From: JBFHIZ01 sp041596215
GTDB taxonomy: Bacteria > Bacillota > Clostridia > Lachnospirales > Lachnospiraceae
Assembly: GCA_041596215.1 (NCBI GenBank)
Contig: JBFHIZ010000049.1
Coordinates: 1 to 13,295, forward strand
Reading direction: 5' to 3'
Length of the DNA stretch: 13,295 nucleotides
Under the pieces are notes generated by a model. It did not search any database. It was not told the DNA's origin and worked only from the letters and a program-made list of their open reading frames with translations. Below are positions 1 to 5,708 of this stretch, piece by piece. How positions within the stretch are numbered: the stretch's first letter is position 1; every line of letters begins with the position of its first letter. Both the position numbers and the translations under genes were made by a program.

Positions 1-1233
1 ATTATTATTATGCACCCGATAAAAGCTCCCTTTAGAAAACAAAAACTTTACATGATTCTGTAATTTTTCAGAATGTAAAAATGCAGACTGCACACGTTCC
101 ATTACTTCCTTTTCTTCTTTACTTAATTCATATGGATTTTGCGGGTCCACCGTAGGAAATTCGATATCTAGCATCGAATATTCTTTTCCGTCAATTTGAA
201 TCTTTTTTGTGTCATAATTTATCTTATCAAGCAAAAGTCGATCATCCATATGAAATTCTGGGTGTTTCTTAATGATTTGTCCTTCAAGTTTAAATTGAAT
301 AATTGCCATTGCTTTTTGCATTTTCATATCCAATTCCATATCACGAACATTATATTTTCTTCCTGGCTCCGTTTTTATTCCAAAACATTCACATGCATCG
401 TTTTTGTATGTATCCATTGCAAAAGTAACTAATGGAATAAGGTTAATCCCATATCCATCTTCTAAAATATCCAAGCTACCATACCGTGCAGCAATTCGAA
501 CCACCGTAGCAATACAAGCCATATGGCCACTTGCAGCCCCCATCCAAACAATATCATGATTCCCCCATTGAATATCTATGGAATGATATTGCTTTAATTG
601 ATCAATAATCAAATGTGGACCTGGTCCACGGTCATAGATATCCCCTACTAAATGCAAATAATCCACAACTAATCGCTGAATCAAATTACACATTTCAATA
701 ATAAAATCTGGAGCTTTTCCAATTCGTATAATTGTATGTATAATTCCTTTATAATAATCTTCTTTATTCTGCACTTCCTCTTTTTCTGTAATCAATTCCT
801 CAATTACATAAGCAAAGTCTTTCGGTAATGCTTTTCTAACCTTTGATCTTGTGTATTTCGAAGAAACTCTTTTGGTTATTTGAATCAACCGATGCAAATT
901 AACATTATACCAATCCACCAAATTTTCTTCAACTTTTTGAGCAAACTCTAATTTTTCTACTGGGTAATAAATCAAAGACGCTAAATTCCGTTTATCTTTA
1001 CTACTTAAGGTATTCCCAAATTCTTCATCAATTTTTTTTCTTACCGATCCTGACCCATTTCTAATCACGTGCCGAAAATGCTCATATTCTCCGTGTACAT
1101 CAGAAATAAAATGTTCCGTACCCTTAGGTAGATTTAAAATCGATTCAAGATTGATAATCTCCGTTGTTGCCGAAGCAATATTAGGAAATTGACCAGCTAA
1201 TGTTTTTAGATATTTAAGCTCTAATTCTTCCAT
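1..1233 (-). CDS. fbp: Fructose-1,6-bisphosphatase, class III (partial, C-terminus off the window)
   Basis: This enzyme hydrolyses fructose 1,6-bisphosphate to fructose 6-phosphate in gluconeogenesis, in the cytoplasm. It is the Firmicute class III type, built on a metallophosphoesterase fold unrelated to the E. coli Fbp. I read 411 uninterrupted codons from ATG at 1233 down to base 1. Metal-binding motifs of the calcineurin-like fold are visible: SDVHGEY (Asp45, His47), GDIYDRG (197-203) and GNHD (224-227). Class III enzymes are usually about 640-670 residues, so roughly the last third lies outside the window. The start is supported by AAGGAG five bases upstream, in the 20-bp gap after dapB. 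No terminator or clear promoter lies in that gap, so it is probably the third gene of the dapA-dapB transcript. Family assignment is strong. Confidence 0.95.
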   Translation of the reverse strand, partial: MEELELKYLKTLAGQFPNIASATTEIINLESILNLPKGTEHFISDVHGEYEHFRHVIRNGSGSVRKKIDEEFGNTLSSKDKRNLASLIYYPVEKLEFAQKVEENLVDWYNVNLHRLIQITKRVSSKYTRSKVRKALPKDFAYVIEELITEKEEVQNKEDYYKGIIHTIIRIGKAPDFIIEMCNLIQRLVVDYLHLVGDIYDRGPGPHLIIDQLKQYHSIDIQWGNHDIVWMGAASGHMACIATVVRIAARYGSLDILEDGYGINLIPLVTFAMDTYKNDACECFGIKTEPGRKYNVRDMELDMKMQKAMAIIQFKLEGQIIKKHPEFHMDDRLLLDKINYDTKKIQIDGKEYSMLDIEFPTVDPQNPYELSKEEKEVMERVQSAFLHSEKLQNHVKFLFSKGSFYRVHNNN

Positions 1234-1253
1234 GAAATCTCCTTCGAAATTTT

Positions 1254-2012
1254 CTATTTTTCTATGACATCCTTCATCGTATACAATCCAGCAGCTTTTC
1301 CATGAAGAAATTTTGCAGCTTCCACTGCGCCTTTTCCAAAAACTGCTCTTGAATATGCTGTATGGGAAAGAGTTAACACTTCATCCTCTCCTGCAAAAAT
1401 TATATCATGTTCTCCTACAATTGTGCCACCCCTTACTGCAGAAATTCCAATTTCATTTTTAACTCTTTTTTCTCTTCTTCCACTCCTATCAAATACGAAT
1501 TCATAAGATTCCTCCAACATTTCCTTGGCAGCTTCTCCTAACGCAAGTGCGGTACCACTTGGCGCATCAATTTTTCTATTATGATGTTTCTCCACAATTT
1601 CAATATCAAAACCTGAATTTGCTAACACTTTCGTAGCTTCCTTAACTAGCTTTTCTAATAAATTTATTCCCAAAGACATATTGGCTGACTTTACAATCGC
1701 TACTTGATTTGAAACATCTTCGATACGAACCAATTGCTTGTCTGTTAATCCAGTTGTACATAAAACACAAGGAATTTTCTTAGCAAGTGCATAATCAAGT
1801 AATGCATCTGTTGCATCTGGCGAAGCAAAATCAATAATCACATCTGCTTCTATTTTGCACTCCTCTATCTTTGTATATACTGGAAATTCTCGTTTCAATT
1901 CATTTTTCTTATCAATCCCTGCTACGAATTCAACCGTTTTATCTTCTTTTATCAAATCAGCAATTACATGTCCCATTCTGCCATTGCATCCATGCATAAT
2001 AATTTTTGTCAT
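1254..2012 (-). CDS. dapB: 4-hydroxy-tetrahydrodipicolinate reductase
   Basis: DapB reduces the dehydrated product of DapA to tetrahydrodipicolinate with NAD(P)H, the second committed step towards diaminopimelate and lysine. The 252-residue protein begins with the Rossmann nucleotide-binding motif GCNGRMG (8-14). It carries the family's catalytic and substrate segment EKHHNRKIDAPSGTA (141-155), giving His143/His144 and Lys147 as the expected catalytic residues. The length is slightly shorter than E. coli DapB but normal for clostridia. The ATG start at 2012 is preceded by only a modest purine-rich site (AAGAAGGG). The gap from the dapA stop is 31 bp with no terminator, so it is expected to be co-transcribed with dapA under the same lysine riboswitch. 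Confidence 0.97.
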   Translation of the reverse strand: MTKIIMHGCNGRMGHVIADLIKEDKTVEFVAGIDKKNELKREFPVYTKIEECKIEADVIIDFASPDATDALLDYALAKKIPCVLCTTGLTDKQLVRIEDVSNQVAIVKSANMSLGINLLEKLVKEATKVLANSGFDIEIVEKHHNRKIDAPSGTALALGEAAKEMLEESYEFVFDRSGRREKRVKNEIGISAVRGGTIVGEHDIIFAGEDEVLTLSHTAYSRAVFGKGAVEAAKFLHGKAAGLYTMKDVIEK

Positions 2013-2043
2013 TGTTTTTCCCTTCTTTTAAATTCCTTATTAC

Positions 2044-2931
2044 TTATAACAAATTATATTTTTTCATTTCTACTATCATATTTTTTACATTACAATCTTC
2101 CATTTCTGTCAATGGTCTCCGAAGTGGGCCTGCTTTTTTCCCCATCAAATTCATTGCTTTTTTAACAGGAATTGGATTCACTTCGCTAAATAGGGTATTT
2201 ATAAGTGGTAAAGCCTCTAATTGTATGGTTCGACTTCCTTCTACATCTCCTTGAAAAAATTTCACACACATATCATGTGTTTCTTTTGGTGCGATATTTC
2301 CAAAAACTGAAATCACGCCTTTGGCCCCTAATGATAGTAGTGGCAATACTTGATCATCATTTCCAGAATATAAATCTACGCTTCCCTTTGCCAATGCCAT
2401 TAATTTTGCAATTTGTGAAAAATCTCCTGTTGCATCTTTTACACCTACAATATTTTCCACAGAATCCACCAAAGAAACTACAGTTTCCGGTAATATATTT
2501 ACTCCACCCGTTCTTCCAGGTATATTATAAAGAAGTATTGGAATTTTTACACTATTCGCTACTAACGTAAAATGTTCCTTTAATCCCTTTTGCGTACATT
2601 TATTATAATAAGGAGTTACCACTAAAAGTGCATCCACACCTACTTTTTCTGCTTCTTGTGATAAATAAATTGCAGTACTTGTGCTGTTTGATCCAGTTCC
2701 TGCAATAACAGGGACTCTTCCATTAACTTGTTTCACACAAAAACGTATTACCTCGATATGTTCCTTATGTGATAATGTCGACGCTTCTCCTGTTGTACCA
2801 CAAACAACAATAGCATCTGCTTGCTTTGCAATCAAAAACTCTAATTGTTTCGCAAACTCTTCATAATTCACTTCCTCATTTTCATAAAATGGTGTAATAA
2901 CCGCTACACCAACGCCTTCAAAAATTGACAT
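2044..2931 (-). CDS. dapA: 4-hydroxy-tetrahydrodipicolinate synthase
   Basis: DapA condenses pyruvate with aspartate semialdehyde, the branch point into lysine and diaminopimelate (cell-wall) synthesis. The 295-residue TIM-barrel protein has the family motifs in order: GTTGEAS (45-51, with Thr46 of the catalytic triad), TPYYNK (Tyr109), YNIPGRTG (Tyr135 and the carboxylate-binding Arg140), and the Schiff-base lysine in VGVKDATGD (Lys165). The ATG at 2931 follows a strong AAGGAGG site. A lysine riboswitch with an intrinsic terminator lies in the leader, so transcription into the gene should fall when lysine is plentiful. It is the first gene of a dapA-dapB-fbp run. Confidence 0.98.
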   Translation of the reverse strand: MSIFEGVGVAVITPFYENEEVNYEEFAKQLEFLIAKQADAIVVCGTTGEASTLSHKEHIEVIRFCVKQVNGRVPVIAGTGSNSTSTAIYLSQEAEKVGVDALLVVTPYYNKCTQKGLKEHFTLVANSVKIPILLYNIPGRTGGVNILPETVVSLVDSVENIVGVKDATGDFSQIAKLMALAKGSVDLYSGNDDQVLPLLSLGAKGVISVFGNIAPKETHDMCVKFFQGDVEGSRTIQLEALPLINTLFSEVNPIPVKKAMNLMGKKAGPLRRPLTEMEDCNVKNMIVEMKKYNLL

Positions 2932-2957
2932 TCTTCTTCCTCCTTATTGGTAGGGGC

Positions 2958-2983
2958 AAAAAAAGCCGACACAATGGTCGGCT
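2958..2983 (-). terminator. Intrinsic terminator of the dapA lysine riboswitch
   Basis: Read on the minus strand, AGCCGAC (2983-2977) and GTCGGCT (2970-2964) form a 7-bp GC-rich stem around a 6-base loop. The stem runs straight into a T tract at 2964-2958. It lies about 27 bases before the dapA start codon and directly after the L-box aptamer. This is the expected expression platform for premature termination when lysine is bound. Confidence 0.9.
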
Positions 2984-3006
2984 AATTATCTAACAATAAT
3001 GATAGC
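2981..3006 (-). promoter_or_regulatory. Probable antiterminator of the lysine riboswitch
   Basis: On the minus strand, GCTA (3006-3003) pairs with TAGC (2984-2981) and ATTAT (3000-2996) pairs with ATAAT (2989-2985). A two-base bulge separates the two helices and the loop is TGTTAG. This stem uses the 3' strand of aptamer helix P1 at one end and the first three bases of the terminator's 5' arm at the other. It therefore cannot coexist fully with either, which is the geometry expected of an antiterminator formed in the lysine-free state. The pairing was found by eye, and its stability was not calculated. Confidence 0.55.
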
Positions 3007-3162
3007 ACCCCATCTACTCGATGACAGTTATACCGTTATTCACAGTATCCCCAAGATCAGATATTCGGTATATCTTTTCCTTCGGCGCCTTTCCCTTTCT
3101 ATTTTCTTCTTCTGTGTCCGACACATCCAAAAATATACTAATAAAATAGCGCAACCTCTATC
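3001..3162 (-). promoter_or_regulatory. Lysine riboswitch aptamer (L-box)
   Basis: The dapA leader matches the L-box. On the minus strand it opens with GATAGAGGTTGCGC (3162-3149) and closes with CTATC (3005-3001), giving P1 (GATAG/CTATC). P2 is CTATTTT/AAAATAG followed by the conserved GGCGCCGAAGG segment (inside 3095-3074). The P2 tip is a hairpin with loop TCGGA (3121-3117). P3 is GATAT/ATATC with loop ACCGA (3074-3060). P4 is ATACTG/CGGTAT. The conserved ACTGTCATCGAG segment leads into P5 (CATC/GATG). The L2 and L3 loops are complementary (TCGG with CCGA), matching the loop-loop kissing contact known for lysine riboswitches. Position before dapA and the following terminator support lysine-dependent transcription control. 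Confidence 0.95.
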
Positions 3163-3193
3163 CTGTATTCTGTTTTAAGTTTCTATAAAAATC

Positions 3194-3222
3194 ATCATAC
3201 CATTTGATAATCATGATGTCAA
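3194..3222 (-). promoter_or_regulatory. Sigma-A promoter for the dapA leader
   Basis: On the minus strand there is a perfect -35 box TTGACA (3222-3217), a 17-bp spacer, and a -10 box TATGAT (3199-3194, five of six matches). Transcription would start near 3187, about 25 bases before the L-box. The -35 box overlaps the last codons of the upstream CobO-like gene and the spacer covers its stop codon. Confidence 0.85.
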
Positions 3223-3702
3223 TGATGCTCCATTTTCCAAAACAGTTATCTCATCTGCAATGTTTTTCATATTCTCATTAAAATTAATTCCTGTAAGTAT
3301 AACATGTACTCGATCTGATTTTGTAGAAAGAGCCTTACATAAATCTCCATTCGTAATGATGCCCATATCAACTAATGCTAATACTTCATCCATAATTAAC
3401 AAATCACATTCTGCCGTGGACAAAACTTTTTTTGCATAGTTAAATCCATTTCGAACATTTTTTATCTCTTCTATTTTCTCCAGTTCTGACAATTCCTGAA
3501 AATCTTTTTCGTTCTTTTCAAAACGTATCACACGAATTTCCGGTTCCAATCTTTTAATGAATTCTGTGTCTTCCATTCCTTTTAAAAATTGAAGAATAAT
3601 GACATTTTCTCCATTTGTGGCTGCTTGTACTGCTTGTCCGATTGCTGCTGAAGATTTTCCTCTTCCTTTTCCAGCAAATATTTGTATCATTGGTCTTTCC
3701 AT
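3211..3702 (-). CDS. CobA/CobO/BtuR-type corrinoid adenosyltransferase-like protein
   Basis: Proteins of this family transfer the adenosyl group of ATP to cob(I)alamin or cob(I)yrinic acid diamide, making the active coenzyme B12 form. The 163-residue protein has the P-loop near its N-terminus (GKGRGKSS, 11-18; family form GNGKGKTT), a hydrophobic strand ending in LLIMDEV (Walker B-like), and VILTG late in the chain. It differs from the usual family in two ways. The TGR motif after VILTG reads TGI, and the C-terminus ends at ENGASLTS without the usual lysine-histidine tail. No other B12 gene is in the window. The ATG at 3702 follows CGGAGGAA about ten bases upstream. Family membership is strong; adenosyltransferase activity on a corrinoid is less certain. 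Confidence 0.82.
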   Translation of the reverse strand: MERPMIQIFAGKGRGKSSAAIGQAVQAATNGENVIILQFLKGMEDTEFIKRLEPEIRVIRFEKNEKDFQELSELEKIEEIKNVRNGFNYAKKVLSTAECDLLIMDEVLALVDMGIITNGDLCKALSTKSDRVHVILTGINFNENMKNIADEITVLENGASLTS

Positions 3703-3764
3703 TGTTTTTCAATTCCTCCGAGTAAAGCTAACGACAGACAACGTAACTATTTAAGATACCTGAA

Positions 3765-3793
3765 ATCATAACATACTTGCCCAGCCTTTGCAA
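3765..3793 (-). promoter_or_regulatory. Probable promoter for the CobO-like gene
   Basis: In the 94-bp gap after the ABC permease gene, the minus strand reads TTGCAA (3793-3788), a 17-bp spacer, and TATGAT (3770-3765). An upstream TGT makes it an extended -10. Transcription would start near 3758, leaving a leader of about 55 bases, too short for a cobalamin riboswitch. I see no terminator in this gap, so read-through from the transporter operon is also possible. Confidence 0.6.
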
Positions 3794-3796
3794 ATT

Positions 3797-4615
3797 CTAC
3801 ACATGGAAATCCCTTTTATTATAAGCAATTCCACCTACAATCACAAAAATCAAAAAAATCACAAGGCATACAAGAATTGAAATCAATTCTTTTCCTCCTG
3901 CATCAGACACAAGTTTTGCATTCAAAACTTCAAATGGACTAAAATAAGCAAGCCACGTTGCTTTATCTCCCAATAACGTACTTAGATAACCTAAAAGATA
4001 TGAAAAAAACACAAGCATGCTTGAAGCCATTGAAACTTTAAATTTTGCTGTTGTCCCTGCTAAAAACAAAGCAATAGCGGTAAACAAAAAGGGAATAAAC
4101 CCACTAAATTTAGCAATCCTTACTATCGCCCCCGCATCAAACGTATCTCCTCCATTTATTATTCCACAAAGAATTGTGGAAGAAACTGCCGCAAAGCTAA
4201 TAACCAAAGTTCCTAAAATACTAGTAAGAGCTTTTGCCACATAAATCTCTATACGACTCACCTCTAAAGAATATAAAAATTCGATTGTTTTATCTTTTTC
4301 TTCCTTATAAAGTAAACCTGCAGCAAAATTCCCAGCAAAAACAGAAATAGCAATTAATACAAGAGAAAAAATCATCCCAAAATAGGAAACAAAATTTGAC
4401 ATCTCTGTAAAATCCTCCATTCCCATAAATTGCAACAATTCTTTCGGCATAACTTCAAACTCAACCATTCCTATTTCTTGAATTGAAGGAAATAAAATCA
4501 TATATAAAAACATAACGGCAAAAATAGCTACAAACCACCCAATTAATCCTTTGCGACTCGTCTTTAAATCGAATTTTGCAATCTCAAAGACACTTTTCCC
4601 ACTTATATTATTCAT
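3797..4615 (-). CDS. ABC-2 type transporter permease
   Basis: This is the membrane half of an ABC-2 (NatB-like) exporter. I place the start at ATG 4615, giving 272 residues, because AAGGAGGA (4628-4621) lies just upstream. A longer reading frame to 4675 would add 20 residues of unlikely sequence inside the ATPase gene. About six membrane segments are visible, near residues 24-43, 76-98, 129-152, 170-188, 195-214 and 244-263. A charged cytoplasmic loop between the second and third carries EEKDKTIEFLYSLEVSR (about 105-121), typical of ABC-2 permeases at the coupling interface. The gene overlaps the ATPase gene by 8 bp, so the two are surely translated together. The substrate cannot be read from sequence; related pairs export drugs, ions or peptides. 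Confidence 0.88.
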   Translation of the reverse strand: MNNISGKSVFEIAKFDLKTSRKGLIGWFVAIFAVMFLYMILFPSIQEIGMVEFEVMPKELLQFMGMEDFTEMSNFVSYFGMIFSLVLIAISVFAGNFAAGLLYKEEKDKTIEFLYSLEVSRIEIYVAKALTSILGTLVISFAAVSSTILCGIINGGDTFDAGAIVRIAKFSGFIPFLFTAIALFLAGTTAKFKVSMASSMLVFFSYLLGYLSTLLGDKATWLAYFSPFEVLNAKLVSDAGGKELISILVCLVIFLIFVIVGGIAYNKRDFHV

Positions 4616-5441
4616 GATCGTCCTCCTTATAGTACTTAATGAATTCATCTTCAACAGAACTGTTTTTGATTTCAAGCATATCGATATCTAGCTCCGATAA
4701 TTCTTTAATCAATTCATTTATTTCACCTTCATACACATAGGATTTTGCTTCTCCAGTTTTTGTTTTATAAGATACTATTTTTTTTCTTTCAATTTGTATG
4801 TTGGCCATATTTAAAAAATTCACTAGTTTTCCATCTTTGATTATAGCAACTTTATCACAGTATTTTTCTATTTCACTCAAGTTATGACTCGACAAAAAAA
4901 TAGTTGTTCCTTTTTCTTTCTCTTTTTGAATCCGATCAAAAAACTTCTCTTGCATCAATGGATCTAATCCAGATGTTGGTTCATCTAATAAAATCACTTT
5001 AGATTCCTTAATTAATGAATGCACAATTGCAACTTTTTTTCGATTTCCCAAACTTAAACTGCCAATTTTTTTATGTGGATCCAGCTCAAAATACCGTGCA
5101 AGCTCTAACGCTTTATCCAGCCCATGTTTAGTGAATTTTGAACAAAAGTTAAATAATTCAAAGGCAGTAATGGATTCACTAAATTCTGCTTCACTTGGCA
5201 TATACGAGATCACTTTTCGTATTTTTTTTGCATCACGAACCGAATCCATTCCGTCAATCGTAATGGTTCCTTTCGTTGGAAATAAAACGTTCATCATACA
5301 TCGAATCGTAGTACTTTTTCCTGCCCCATTTTTACCAACGAAACCAACAATTTCTCCTTTTTCTATTGCTAAATTTAATTTATCTACTGCTAAATACTTC
5401 CCATAAGACTTAGAAAAATCTTTTATTTCGATGATACTCAT
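4608..5441 (-). CDS. ABC transporter ATP-binding protein (ABC-2 exporter family)
   Basis: This cytoplasmic ATPase powers the permease encoded just downstream. The 277-residue protein has Walker A GKNGAGKST (36-44), a signature reading LSLGN (129-133) rather than LSGGQ, Walker B VILLDEP (149-155), a D-loop SGLD and the switch histidine in SSHNLSE (His186). The segment where the Q-loop belongs reads YMPSEAEF (80-87), without glutamine, as seen in many relatives of this exporter clade. Residues after about 210 form a C-terminal extension of unknown role. The ATG at 5441 has a weak GAGGT site. Its last codons (KEDD) encode the ribosome binding site of the permease gene. Confidence 0.92.
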   Translation of the reverse strand: MSIIEIKDFSKSYGKYLAVDKLNLAIEKGEIVGFVGKNGAGKSTTIRCMMNVLFPTKGTITIDGMDSVRDAKKIRKVISYMPSEAEFSESITAFELFNFCSKFTKHGLDKALELARYFELDPHKKIGSLSLGNRKKVAIVHSLIKESKVILLDEPTSGLDPLMQEKFFDRIQKEKEKGTTIFLSSHNLSEIEKYCDKVAIIKDGKLVNFLNMANIQIERKKIVSYKTKTGEAKSYVYEGEINELIKELSELDIDMLEIKNSSVEDEFIKYYKEDDHE

Positions 5442-5498
5442 ATCATATACCTCATTTTCTACTTATAACTTCTTATTTGTTTTTAAATTATCTTTTTT

Positions 5499-5507
5499 AT
5501 TATAGCA
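5499..5507 (-). promoter_or_regulatory. Extended -10 promoter for the ABC transporter operon
   Basis: The minus strand reads TGC-TATAAT (5507-5499), a perfect -10 with the extended TGn element, about 60 bases before the ATPase start. The region 17 bp upstream is only a weak -35 (TAGCAA), which an extended -10 can tolerate. The promoter diverges from that of typA. Confidence 0.6.
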
Positions 5508-5608
5508 AAAGTCAATTTACATTGCTAGTAAAATTAGCTACATATTATTAATTATATGCTTTCTCTTTGTTTATTATGTTTTATTTTCTTCCTATTATAT
5601 GTTACCTC

Positions 5609-5636
5609 TTGTATTCTAGCGAGATTGTGATAAAAT
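5609..5636 (+). promoter_or_regulatory. Probable promoter for typA
   Basis: TTGTAT (5609-5614), a 16-bp spacer and TAAAAT (5631-5636) are preceded by TGA, giving an extended -10. Transcription would begin near 5643, leaving a leader of about 65 bases. Two 4-bp hairpins are possible in that leader (TGCT/AGCA, TGCG/CGCA), neither convincing as a regulator. The rest of the 267-bp divergent gap is A+T-rich with nothing else recognisable. Confidence 0.5.
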
Positions 5637-5708
5637 AAAGCGTTGTGAATTTTTAACTGCTAAAAGCAAGTAGAGTGCGAGTATACGCAAAAGAACGGAG
5701 TAATATAA

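Noticed and set aside
1234..1330. A separate promoter for fbp at the end of dapB
   Set aside because: A TATACG-like box can be seen on the minus strand, but it has no matching -35 at proper spacing. It is too weak to call.
3210..3217. Palindrome ATCATGAT in the spacer of the dapA promoter as an operator
   Set aside because: It is only 8 bp, in A+T-rich sequence with several ATCAT repeats, and partly explained by the stop codon of the neighbouring gene. Lysine control is already accounted for by the riboswitch.
3703..3796. A cobalamin riboswitch before the CobO-like gene
   Set aside because: The gap is only 94 bp, the predicted leader is about 55 bases, and no B12-box sequence is present.
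4616..4675. A longer permease start giving 20 extra N-terminal residues
   Set aside because: These bases lie within the ATPase coding sequence, lack a good ribosome binding site, and the start at 4615 has AAGGAGGA correctly placed.
5637..5705. Leader hairpins before typA as a regulatory element
   Set aside because: Only two 4-bp stems (TGCT/AGCA and TGCG/CGCA) without a T tract or overlap of the ribosome binding site.
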